A stretch of 28,174 nucleotides of DNA. Origin: Bacteroidota bacterium. GTDB lineage: Bacteria > Bacteroidota > Bacteroidia > Chitinophagales > Chitinophagaceae. The stretch spans positions 1-28,174 of the forward strand of contig JAEVZP010000101.1 of assembly GCA_023392185.1 (NCBI GenBank). Direction: 5' to 3'. Of the stretch, positions 8,700-15,036 are shown piece after piece. The notes below the pieces were generated by a model. The model was given only the letters and a program-made list of their open reading frames with translations, searched no databases and had not been told where the DNA came from. The first letter of the stretch is position 1. Each line of letters opens with the position of its first letter. The position numbers and the translations under genes are program-made.

Positions 8700-8750
8700 G
8701 CTTTCAAAATAGCGATTATCGCCGATGCGCTGGCCGAGCTGGGTGGGCCG

Positions 8751-8817
8751 TAGAGACAAGGCATGCCTTGTCTCTATATTATTGGATCAGGAAAGACAAG
8801 GCATGCCTTGTCTCTAC
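8751..8817. repeat. Two copies of a GCATGC-centred interspersed palindrome
   Basis: Copy 1 (8751-8776) is a perfect 26-base palindrome made of TAGAGACAAG, GCATGC, CTTGTCTCTA. Copy 2 (8794-8817) has the same core AGACAAG-GCATGC-CTTGTCT with a decayed left end and an intact right end. They lie between the convergent CHAD and truA genes and could fold into strong hairpins, though no T-run follows. A related half-copy is at 10471-10488. The outer GTAGAGAC/GTCTCTAC frame is one I recall from dispersed repeats in Bacteroidota and cyanobacteria. Confidence 0.85.
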
Positions 8818-8822
8818 AAAGG

Positions 8823-9575
8823 TCATCGCACGTCTTCCAAACGAATCAATGCGCTTTCCGGAAACTGAATTTCTTCCAGATAAAGCCCATGTCCCGGTAC
8901 CGAAAAATCGGCCTTACGGCAGTCGTTGGCGGCTAAAATTTCCGGAAGTGAAGCCCCCGTTTTAGTCACCCGCAGTTGCGTCCCGACCAGGCCGCGCACC
9001 ATGCCGCGCAAAAACCGGTTGGCCCGGACGACGAAGTGCAGTTCTTCGCCGTGGGTTTCCCAGCGTGCTTCGTGGATAGCGCATTTAAAGCTGTGCATAT
9101 TGGTGGTGCGCTTGCAGAAGCTTTCAAAATAGGTGTGCTGCTTCAGGATGGCTGCGGTTTCGTTTAGCGCTTCTAAGTCTGTTTTGTAAGGATAGAAGTA
9201 CGCGCGGTCTTTCAGAAACGGGGCTTTGCGGCCATAAATCCGGTAGCGGTATTGCCGGGAAATGGCGTCGAAACGGCAATTGAAATCGGCCTTTTCGGCT
9301 TGGAACACCCGGTTTACAGCTAGCGCCGGGGGCAGAATAGCATTCAGCCGGTACTGAAACTGCTTTGGCAATTCCGTTGCGTCGAAATGGTAGAAGTTTG
9401 ACAGGGCATGAACGCCTTCGTCGGTTCGGCTCGCGCCAAAGGTTTCGATTGGTTTCCGGAAAAGAGTGGTCAGCGCGTCATTCAGCGCTTTTTGCACCGT
9501 CGCCAGATCGCCCTGAATCTGAGAGCCGTGAAAGGCAATACCGTTGTAAGAAACATCAAGGGCGAAGCGGGACAT
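8823..9575 (-). CDS. truA: tRNA pseudouridine synthase A
   Basis: The 250-residue cytoplasmic enzyme converts U38-U40 of tRNA anticodon arms to pseudouridine. The catalytic motif 'GASRTDEGVHA' places the nucleophile at Asp52, and the N-terminus 'LDVSYNGIAFHGSQIQ' is the usual TruA first strand. The length agrees with the family. The later 'FLRGMVRGLVGTQLRV' segment matches the C-terminal half. The ATG at 9573-9575 is the only sensible start. It is a single gene on the minus strand between plus-strand genes. Its upstream region is occupied by a GC-rich tandem repeat (9582-9652) and no clear promoter was found. Confidence 0.95.
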   Translation of the reverse strand: MSRFALDVSYNGIAFHGSQIQGDLATVQKALNDALTTLFRKPIETFGASRTDEGVHALSNFYHFDATELPKQFQYRLNAILPPALAVNRVFQAEKADFNCRFDAISRQYRYRIYGRKAPFLKDRAYFYPYKTDLEALNETAAILKQHTYFESFCKRTTNMHSFKCAIHEARWETHGEELHFVVRANRFLRGMVRGLVGTQLRVTKTGASLPEILAANDCRKADFSVPGHGLYLEEIQFPESALIRLEDVR

Positions 9576-9581
9576 GGGAAT

Positions 9582-9652
9582 AATTGGACACCGCCTGTGG
9601 CGGAATTGGACCCCCGCCGGGGCGGAATTAGAGAATTGGAGCCTTCGGCTTT
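9582..9652. repeat. Tandem 22-base units, each with a hairpin
   Basis: Two full 22-base units follow each other (9582-9603 and 9604-9625). Each is AATTGGA plus a CCGCC...GGCGG hairpin. A shortened unit AATTAGAG and a third AATTGGA joined to a GCC-TTC-GGC hairpin (9634-9652) follow. The array sits directly upstream of truA and between divergent genes. It looks like a small intergenic repeat family rather than coding sequence. Confidence 0.7.
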
Positions 9653-9718
9653 ATTTATACTGCCAGCTGAAAGGCCTGCAAATATCGGATGGCCGGGAGG
9701 GAAACAACTCTTTTCCGG

Positions 9719-9754
9719 AAAACACGTGTATCTTTAGTAGAAAACACACGTATC
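9719..9754 (+). promoter_or_regulatory. Promoter and possible operator of the antitoxin-toxin pair
   Basis: A direct repeat AAAACACGTGTATC (9719-9732) and AAAACACACGTATC (9741-9754) has a 22-base period, i.e. two helical turns on one DNA face. A TATCTTTA box (9729-9736), resembling the Bacteroidota -7 element, overlaps the first copy, and the second copy abuts the GTG start. This is what an autoregulatory operator would look like; the role is inferred. Confidence 0.45.
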
Positions 9755-10039
9755 GTGAAAAAGAAACTCACCCTGACCGTAGATGAAAGCGTGATTGAAA
9801 TGGCCAAAGCCTACGCCGAAGCGCAGCAGCAAAGCGTCTCGGCGATTTTTGAAAAGGTCATGGCAGAAATGGCTGCGTCTTTCCGGAAAAAAATAAATAG
9901 GGAAAAAACAGCAGGTTTGCCGAAAGAAGAAATCCATCCGGATGTAAAACGTCTTGCCGGAATATTCAAGACAGACGGAAAGGACTATGATTACAAAAAA
10001 GTGCTGGAGGAGGAACTTCTGAAAAAATACGGTTCATGA
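9755..10039 (+). CDS. DUF6364-like antitoxin
   Basis: I take the GTG at 9755 as start, giving 94 residues that begin M/V-KKKLTLTVDESVIEMAKA. Upstream in-frame codons would be noise across the promoter. The N-terminal strand KLTLTVD followed by a helix is a ribbon-helix-helix DNA-binding fold like that of DUF6364/VapB-type antitoxins. The C-terminal part, with 'HPDVKRLAGIF' and the charged end 'YDYKKVLEEELLKKYGS', would wrap the toxin. The stop overlaps the toxin ATG (ATGA, 10036-10039), the usual coupling in type II modules. It probably represses its own promoter through the direct repeats just upstream. Confidence 0.8.
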   Translation: MKKKLTLTVDESVIEMAKAYAEAQQQSVSAIFEKVMAEMAASFRKKINREKTAGLPKEEIHPDVKRLAGIFKTDGKDYDYKKVLEEELLKKYGS

Positions 10040-10455
10040 AAAGTGTGTTGCTTGACTCCGATGTATTGCTTGATTTCCTGGAAGCACGACAACCTTTTTT
10101 TGAGGATGCCCAAAAAATTATGCATCTGGCAGCTACCCGTGTAATTGCTGCCTACACAACGCCTTTGATTGTGGCTAACATTTATTACATTCTTCGTCGC
10201 AAAGTTGAAGCGCCTCTTTTACGCGGCACCTTGTTGGATATTATACAGTACGTTCCGGCTTTATCCATGGATAACAACATAGTGAACGCCGCCCTCCAAA
10301 GCGATTTCACCGACTTTGAAGACGCTCTGCAACACGAAACGGCGTTGATTTCCGGAAAAGTAGAAGTTATTCTTACCCGGAATATCAAAGACTATAAAAA
10401 GGCGAAGCTCCCGGTTATGACGCCGGGAGGTTTTCTGCTTTCTCAGGATGCCTGA
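10036..10455 (+). CDS. PIN-domain toxin (VapC-like ribonuclease)
   Basis: The 139-residue protein begins 'KSVLLDSDVLLDFL' with the first acidic residue at D7. Further acidic residues follow in 'DFTDFEDALQH' (D93, E95, D96) and 'ILTRNIKDYKKA' (D119), the pattern of PIN ribonucleases that bind Mg2+/Mn2+. By family it should cleave RNA, often tRNA or rRNA, when not bound by its antitoxin; the target cannot be inferred. The gene overlaps the antitoxin by 4 bases. All expected catalytic residues appear present, so the toxin is probably functional. A degraded palindromic repeat lies just downstream. Confidence 0.88.
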   Translation: MKSVLLDSDVLLDFLEARQPFFEDAQKIMHLAATRVIAAYTTPLIVANIYYILRRKVEAPLLRGTLLDIIQYVPALSMDNNIVNAALQSDFTDFEDALQHETALISGKVEVILTRNIKDYKKAKLPVMTPGGFLLSQDA

Positions 10456-10470
10456 ATCTTCTAAAACGAT

Positions 10471-10488
10471 GCATGCAGCGTCTCTACA
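10471..10488. repeat. Half copy of the GTCTCTAC palindrome family
   Basis: GCATGCAGCGTCTCTACA differs at 3 of 18 positions from the right half of the palindromes at 8751-8817. The left half is decayed. The inner bases AGC instead of CTT suggest a second variant of the same family. Confidence 0.6.
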
Positions 10489-10519
10489 TTGTTTGTAACG
10501 CCTAACGTAACGGTTGTCG

Positions 10520-10527
10520 TAATTTCG
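10520..10527 (+). promoter_or_regulatory. -7 promoter element of the ABC-F gene
   Basis: TAATTTCG ends 9 bases before the chosen ATG at 10537, giving the block TAATTTCGCGGCCC-GTT-ATG. The same block, slightly shorter, precedes rlmD. This position also argues against the upstream in-frame start at 10489. Confidence 0.5.
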
Positions 10528-10536
10528 CGGCCCGTT

Positions 10537-12486
10537 ATGCTGCTGTCTCTTCAAAATGTAACTTTTTCCTTTGGCGCCCGCACGATGCTCGAAGACGTGT
10601 CGTGGCAGATTTCTACCGGCGAGCGCATTGGCCTTGTAGGGCCGAATGGTGCCGGAAAATCCACGCTGCTGCGCCTCATTACGGGGCAGTACACGCCCAA
10701 CGGCGGCAGCATCAACAAACCCAAAGACGTTACCCTTGGCTTTTTCAACCAGGATCTGCTGTCGTTTTCCACCGACGAAAGCATTCTGGCGGTGGGCATG
10801 ACGGCCTTTGAGCGCGCCAAAGAAATCGAAGCCGAAATGCAGGCGGTGCTCGAAAAACTGGAGACCAAGCCCGACGACGCGGCACTGCTCGACAAATACA
10901 GCCACTTGTTGCACGATTTTGAAGTGGCCGGCGGCTACGAGATGGAACACCGCACTGCCGAAGTCCTCGAAGGCCTCGGCTTTTCTACCGCCGACCTCAG
11001 CCGTCCTTATGACCAGTTTTCCGGTGGCTGGCGGATGCGCGTGTTGTTGGCCAAAATGATGCTGCAAGCGCCCGACGTACTGCTCCTCGACGAACCAACC
11101 AACCACCTCGACCTGCCGTCGATTGAGTGGCTGGAGCGCTACCTGACGAGCTATCCCGGAAGTGTGGTCATTGTGAGCCACGACCGCTACTTCCTCGACC
11201 GGATGGTGACTAAAATCGTGGAAGTTTTCCAGCGCGATTTGGTGCAGTACAGCGGCAATTACTCGTTTTTTGAGGAAGAAAAAGCGATGCGCATGGAGTT
11301 GCAGCAGCGCGCTTTTGAAAACCAGCAGGAGTACATCCGGCAGCAGGAACGCTTTATTGAGCGGTTCCGCGCCAAAGCCACCAAGGCCGCGCAGGCCCAG
11401 AGCGCCGTCAAGCGCCTCGACAAGCTTGACCGCATTGAGTCGCCGGATACCAGCGTGGCCCTGATGAACATCAACTTCGACGTGGCCGTAACGCCCGGAA
11501 AAATTATCTCCGAGTTGCGCCATATCGATAAATCGTTTGGGCAAAACGAGATTTTAAAAGACGCTTCGGCGGAGATTCTGCGGGGTGATAAGATTGCCCT
11601 TGTGGGCGCGAACGGCAAGGGAAAATCCACCCTGCTGCGCATTATTGCCGGAACCGAATCTTTTACCGGCGACCGCAAGGAAGGCCACAATGTGGAAGAA
11701 AGTTTTTACGCGCAGCACCAGTTGGAAGCCCTGAATGTGGAAGACACGCTTTTGGAAGAACTGAAAGGCAGCGGCAGCGGCAAAACCGAGATGGAGTTGC
11801 GCAATCTGCTGGGCTGTTTCTTATTTGCCGGCGATGATGTGTTTAAGAAAATCAAGGTGCTGAGCGGGGGCGAAAAGGCGCGTGTTTCGCTGGCGAAGGT
11901 GATTGCGGCCCGCAGCAATTTCCTGCTTCTCGATGAGCCGACCAACCACTTAGACATGCAGAGCGTGCAGATGCTGATTGACGCGCTCAATAAGTACGAA
12001 GGCACCTTTATCACTGTGAGCCACGACCGGTATTTTATCCAGCAGACGGCCAATAAAATCTGGGAGATTATCGACGGGCAGATAAAGGAATTTTCCGGAA
12101 ATTACGACGAGTGGGTGGTCTATAAAGCCGAGCGCGAGAAGCGGCAGCAAGCCGAAAAAGCGACCCAGCCAGTGAAGGTGGAAAAGAAGCCGGAACCCAA
12201 ACCCGAAAAGCCGAAGCGCAGCGACGAAGAACTGCGCGCCCTGCGCAAAGACCACAGCCGCCTGCAAAAAAGCTTGGAGAAAGCCGAAGCACAACTAAGT
12301 GAACTGAAAACCAAAATTGCCGGATTGGAAACGGAACTGGGCCTTCCCCAAACCTACGCCGACGGACAAAAATTTGCAAAGCTCGATGCGGAGTACCGGG
12401 CCCTGCAACAGCAGCAGCAAACGGCGGAAACGGCTTATGAAAAGGTTTTTGAGGAGTTGATGGTAGTGGAAGGGAAGATGGGGTAG
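10537..12486 (+). CDS. ABC-F family ATPase (Uup/YheS/EttA-type)
   Basis: This 649-residue soluble protein has two ABC ATPase domains and no membrane segments. Domain 1 has Walker A GPNGAGKST (residues 35-43), signature FSGGWRMRV (about 160) and Walker B LLLDEPTNHLD (about 180). Domain 2 has GANGKGKST (about 357), LSGGEKARVSLAK (about 442) and LLLDEPTNHLD (about 463). The region between the domains holds the ABC-F interdomain linker ('ENQQEYIRQQERFIERFRAK'). The C-terminus is a proline/lysine linker and a coiled coil (about 570-649), as in Uup and YheS. Such proteins act on the ribosome. Start at 10537 (MLLSLQNVTFSFG) is chosen because the first strand begins there and a -7 box lies just upstream. 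Which ABC-F subgroup it belongs to is unclear. Confidence 0.92.
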   Translation: MLLSLQNVTFSFGARTMLEDVSWQISTGERIGLVGPNGAGKSTLLRLITGQYTPNGGSINKPKDVTLGFFNQDLLSFSTDESILAVGMTAFERAKEIEAEMQAVLEKLETKPDDAALLDKYSHLLHDFEVAGGYEMEHRTAEVLEGLGFSTADLSRPYDQFSGGWRMRVLLAKMMLQAPDVLLLDEPTNHLDLPSIEWLERYLTSYPGSVVIVSHDRYFLDRMVTKIVEVFQRDLVQYSGNYSFFEEEKAMRMELQQRAFENQQEYIRQQERFIERFRAKATKAAQAQSAVKRLDKLDRIESPDTSVALMNINFDVAVTPGKIISELRHIDKSFGQNEILKDASAEILRGDKIALVGANGKGKSTLLRIIAGTESFTGDRKEGHNVEESFYAQHQLEALNVEDTLLEELKGSGSGKTEMELRNLLGCFLFAGDDVFKKIKVLSGGEKARVSLAKVIAARSNFLLLDEPTNHLDMQSVQMLIDALNKYEGTFITVSHDRYFIQQTANKIWEIIDGQIKEFSGNYDEWVVYKAEREKRQQAEKATQPVKVEKKPEPKPEKPKRSDEELRALRKDHSRLQKSLEKAEAQLSELKTKIAGLETELGLPQTYADGQKFAKLDAEYRALQQQQQTAETAYEKVFEELMVVEGKMG

Positions 12487-12535
12487 GGAAAATAATTATA
12501 AATTGTATATTTGACAGCTATTGGCGCACAAAGCT

Positions 12536-12565
12536 TTTGCAATGCTGTCTCCTCGTATATTTTTG
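12536..12565 (+). promoter_or_regulatory. Promoter of the two-TM coiled-coil gene
   Basis: TTTG (12536-12539), 18 bases, TATTTTTG (12558-12565) matches the Bacteroidota consensus at every specified base. The ATG at 12667 is about 100 bases downstream, implying a leader of roughly 95 bases, unlike the near-leaderless housekeeping genes nearby. Confidence 0.7.
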
Positions 12566-12666
12566 CAGAGCTATAGATTGCGAACTGCTCTCAAAAAGTT
12601 CTGTCTATAATATATCAAGCCTAGACCTTGCTAGGCGGGCACTCTGAAATCTAAAAAAACAACATC

Positions 12667-13317
12667 ATGCCGCTGGCGGTTCCTTCATTCCCAACCGATA
12701 GTATTTATAAGTTCGATTTTATTGCTGGCTTTTTAATAGTTGTTTTCTCACTCTATTACCTATTAGAAACAAGTCAAAAGTATCAAGATAATCTAAATTC
12801 TTTTGAGATAGAAGCCGTCAAGCACAAAGAGACAGATAACACACGAGCCTTGAAAGATAGTTTTAAAACGGACTATTTGGCCTTCCAACTGGAGCAAAAA
12901 ATAAATCGTATAGATAGAATAGAGAAAGTTGTATTGAGTGACAACTTTGATGGTAAGGAATACGATAATTACCTAAAAAAACTAGATGTTATTGACACCC
13001 TTGCAAATGTCCGGTTCCTGCTTGAAGAACAGGGCAACCGTTTTAAGCGGATCAGCCAGGCCGACTCTTTAATGCTTTCTCAAAGTATAATTATTAAAAA
13101 GCTTGACTTGTTAAATAAAGAGAGGAAGTTTAATTATTTTGTTGGTATAGGAGGCATTTTAGTTGGTGTTTGGCTATGGTTCTATGGCGCTCTGAAATGG
13201 CTGAACAGAATTCAGATACCGCTTGACCGAAAATTACAGCTTGAAAATGAAAAGCTAGCTCTAGAGGTCGAAAAAATGCGACGAGAGCAGCCCCGTTCGG
13301 CGAAGTCTGAGGCGTGA
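12667..13317 (+). CDS. Hypothetical two-TM coiled-coil membrane protein
   Basis: I do not recognise this 216-residue protein. It has two predicted membrane helices, about residues 16-34 and 156-178. The roughly 120 residues between them are charged, helical and rich in Lys/Glu/Asp/Asn. A C-terminal heptad-like helix (about 185-208, 'LQLENEKLALEVEKMRREQ') follows. Both tails would lie on one side of the membrane with the helical domain on the other. The gene is clearly AT-richer than its neighbours, with many AAA/ATA/TTA codons, suggesting recent acquisition. The last eight residues (PRSAKSEA) come from a GC-rich stretch that runs into the terminator and look like a repeat element that replaced the original end. 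It has its own promoter and terminator, so it is a single-gene unit. Confidence 0.75.
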   Translation: MPLAVPSFPTDSIYKFDFIAGFLIVVFSLYYLLETSQKYQDNLNSFEIEAVKHKETDNTRALKDSFKTDYLAFQLEQKINRIDRIEKVVLSDNFDGKEYDNYLKKLDVIDTLANVRFLLEEQGNRFKRISQADSLMLSQSIIIKKLDLLNKERKFNYFVGIGGILVGVWLWFYGALKWLNRIQIPLDRKLQLENEKLALEVEKMRREQPRSAKSEA

Positions 13318-13350
13318 GCCTTGCGGGTGGCGACTTCGTCGCACCGGCTC

Positions 13351-13373
13351 GCAGTCTTCGGACTGCCTTTTTT
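13351..13373 (+). terminator. Terminator with TTCG tetraloop
   Basis: GCAGTC-TTCG-GACTGC followed by CTTTTTT is a textbook intrinsic terminator with an extra-stable UUCG loop. It is preceded by a second hairpin, GCGAC-TTC-GTCGC (13330-13342), itself bracketed by GAGCC (13316-13320) and GGCTC (13346-13350), so the whole 3' end is a compound structure starting in the stop codon. Confidence 0.88.
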
Positions 13374-13477
13374 ATGCCGCAGTCTGAAAATGGCAAGCCG
13401 CACCGACCATTTTTCCGAAACATCGGAAAGGTTGCTATAAAGCTTATTCCTTAGACTTTGCTAAATGATGCTTCATG

Positions 13478-13672
13478 AACCTAAATATTTGCGTTCTCAA
13501 CCTAAACGTTTAGGTTAGGGCACCCAAAGTTTCAGGTTCCATGCCTAAAATTTTAGGTCATTCAACCTAAAATTTTACGTCCTTCAACTTAAACGTTTAG
13601 GTCTACAACCTAAAGTTTTACGTCCTCCAACTTAAACGTTTAGGTCTACCAACCTAAACGTTTGTGTCAGAG
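13478..13672. repeat. Array of nine 21-22 bp near-palindromic units (CCTAAA-NN-TTTAGG)
   Basis: Nine units begin at 13478, 13499, about 13522, 13542, 13564, 13586, 13607, 13629 and 13651. Each has a core [CC/CT]TAAA-NN-TTTA[GG/CG], and most end GTC plus 3-5 variable bases before the next AA. Centres NN are ta, cg, gt, at, at, cg, gt, cg, cg. Units 5+6 (13564-13606) and 7+8 (13607-13650) are near-identical pairs, showing growth by duplication of a dimer. The period equals two helical turns. There are no unique spacers, so it is not a CRISPR. The gene-free stretch 13318-13797 holds this array, the terminator before it and the inverted repeat after it. Confidence 0.9.
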
Positions 13673-13680
13673 ACCCCCCC

Positions 13681-13727
13681 TCGCGCAAGCATGCAGCTCA
13701 GCATAAGCGCGTAGGGTGCTTGTGCGA
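13681..13727. repeat. Imperfect inverted repeat upstream of the nucleotidyltransferase unit
   Basis: TCGCGCAAGCAT (13681-13692) can pair over all 12 positions with GTGCTTGTGCGA (13716-13727), including two G-T wobbles, around a 23-base loop. It follows the palindrome array after a run of seven C and precedes the small ORF by 70 bases. A possible -7 box TAAATTCG lies at 13771-13778. Role unknown: operator, leader hairpin or the boundary of an insertion. Confidence 0.55.
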
Positions 13728-13797
13728 ATGTGGCATTGCCTGTTTGGTAACCGTTCTCCCGAGCATTTCGTAAATTCGTTCTTCATAAGAAGCTGCC

Positions 13798-13965
13798 ATG
13801 AAACCCATTTCCTTACAACGATTTAATTCTTTTGAAGAGTTGAAAGCCAGCGAAAACAAAGCAGTAAACCGTTCCTTACGCTTGAAGCGGCATGCCGCTT
13901 TTAAGAAAGCGATCCTGACGCTTCGGGAAGCGATGCTTGCTCAGGAACGCTCCAGAAAGCAATAG
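13798..13965 (+). CDS. Small basic helical protein, possible antitoxin
   Basis: This 55-residue frame starts MKPISLQRFNSFEELKASEN and ends MLAQERSRKQ. It is rich in Lys/Arg and predicted fully helical, with an amphipathic stretch 'SFEELKASENKAVNRSLRLK'. Its stop is 3 bases before the start of the nucleotidyltransferase gene, so the two are surely cotranscribed. I do not know the family for certain. The arrangement of a tiny charged protein directly before a stand-alone nucleotidyltransferase suggests a toxin-antitoxin-like or regulatory partner. Codon use is normal for the region and the frame is supported by tight spacing rather than by homology. Confidence 0.65.
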   Translation: MKPISLQRFNSFEELKASENKAVNRSLRLKRHAAFKKAILTLREAMLAQERSRKQ

Positions 13966-13968
13966 CCG

Positions 13969-14472
13969 ATGGAGGAAAAGCTTCTGAGCGGTTTGCTGAC
14001 TGTTTGTGGCTTGCTGCAAAAACACGGCGTAAAATATCTTGTGGTCGGTGGTGCTGCGGTTGCCTTAAATGGCTATTTCCGGCAATCGGTGGATGCTACA
14101 GGAGCGTTGGTAGAAAGGCCAGATGTTGATATCTGGTACGATCCGACCTACGAAAACTATTTCAACCTTCTAAAGGTGATGAAAGAATTGGGGCAGGAAG
14201 TTTTGGCTTTTGAAAAGGAGCAAATACCCAATCCGCACCAGTCATTTTTCAAGCTAAGCTTTAGTGATTTTACGCTTGACCTACTCCCTCAAATAAAAGC
14301 CAACTTTAAATTTTATGAAGCGGAAAGGCAAAAGAATACTGTTGAAATAGAAGGTATTCCTATCTACTCTCTAAGCATTGCTGATTTGATTGAAGACAAA
14401 CAGGCAACTGCCCGGCACAAGGACCTGGAAGATATTGAGATGCTTAAAAAAAGAAGGGACGAAGAAGCATAA
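13969..14472 (+). CDS. Nucleotidyltransferase (AbiEii/DUF6036-like)
   Basis: The 167-residue protein has the polymerase-beta nucleotidyltransferase signature. This is 'YLVVGGAAVALNGY' with the GG at 27-28, followed by 'PDVDIWYD' with the two metal-binding Asp at 52 and 54, and a third Asp at 104 in 'FTLDLLPQI'. The C-terminal 'DKQATARHKDLEDIEMLKK' is the helical tail seen in AbiEii-type and DUF6036 nucleotidyltransferases. The length is that of a minimal stand-alone enzyme without a HEPN partner. It may transfer nucleotides to RNA or protein; related enzymes act as toxins in type IV or MNT systems, but here that is inference. It forms a tight pair with the 55-residue gene before it, downstream of the palindrome array. 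Confidence 0.85.
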   Translation: MEEKLLSGLLTVCGLLQKHGVKYLVVGGAAVALNGYFRQSVDATGALVERPDVDIWYDPTYENYFNLLKVMKELGQEVLAFEKEQIPNPHQSFFKLSFSDFTLDLLPQIKANFKFYEAERQKNTVEIEGIPIYSLSIADLIEDKQATARHKDLEDIEMLKKRRDEEA

Positions 14473-14508
14473 TACTGTCTTTGCTTTATGTCCTTATCCT
14501 TACCACTT

Positions 14509-14516
14509 TACCTTTG
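14509..14516 (+). promoter_or_regulatory. -7 promoter element of yajQ
   Basis: TACCTTTG matches TAnnTTTG exactly, 20 bases before the yajQ ATG. A TTTA at 14485-14488 with 20-base spacing is a possible -33 element. Confidence 0.6.
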
Positions 14517-14536
14517 CCCAAAAAATCCCTACGCCC

Positions 14537-15025
14537 ATGCCTTCCTTCGACATTGAATCCAAAGTAGACCTCCAAACGCTCGACAACGCCATTAACGTGG
14601 TGAAGCGCGAAATCGAAAACCGCTACGATTTTAAAGGCACCAACACCAAGATCGAGCTGAACAAAAAAGACATGACCGTGTCGCTTGAAACCGCCAGCGA
14701 CATGCAGCTCAAACAAGCCGAAGACATTATCCTTACCAAATCCATGCGGCAGGGCATTGAGGCCAACGCATTCGATTTCTCCAAAGAAGCCGAGCCGTCC
14801 GGAAAGGTGATCCGCAAAACCATTGCGGTGAAAAACGGACTGGATAAAGACGATGCGAAGAAGATCGTGAAGATCATCAAAGACAGCGGCCTCAAAGTGC
14901 AACCCGCGATCATGGACACGATGGTGCGCGTGACAGCCAAGAAAATTGATGACCTGCAAGCGGTGATTCAGCTGTGCAAGTCAAGCGTGGATTTGCCCTT
15001 GCAATTCACGAATATGAAGTCATAG
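14537..15025 (+). CDS. yajQ: YajQ family nucleotide-binding protein (UPF0234)
   Basis: The 162-residue cytoplasmic protein begins MPSFDIESKVDLQTLDNAIN and includes 'REIENRYDFKGTNTKIEL', both diagnostic of the YajQ/UPF0234 family. The C-terminus 'LPLQFTNMKS' is the usual ending. The fold is two ferredoxin-like domains. Family members bind nucleic acid or nucleotides, and some bind cyclic di-GMP, but the role here is unknown. I place the start at 14537, because the in-frame region upstream overlaps the nucleotidyltransferase gene and the promoter, while the family N-terminus starts exactly here. It is a single gene with its own promoter. Confidence 0.94.
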   Translation: MPSFDIESKVDLQTLDNAINVVKREIENRYDFKGTNTKIELNKKDMTVSLETASDMQLKQAEDIILTKSMRQGIEANAFDFSKEAEPSGKVIRKTIAVKNGLDKDDAKKIVKIIKDSGLKVQPAIMDTMVRVTAKKIDDLQAVIQLCKSSVDLPLQFTNMKS

Positions 15026-15036
15026 GGCGCTGTTAT

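Noticed and set aside
10489..10536. Upstream start for the ABC-F protein
   Set aside because: It would add 16 residues before the first strand of the ABC domain and would lie upstream of the -7 box at 10520-10527.
13478..13672. CRISPR array
   Set aside because: The period is only 21-22 bp with almost no spacer, the spacers are not unique 30-mers, and no cas genes are near.
14390..14536. Upstream start for YajQ
   Set aside because: The extension overlaps the nucleotidyltransferase gene out of frame and the promoter; the family N-terminus MPSFDIES begins at 14537.
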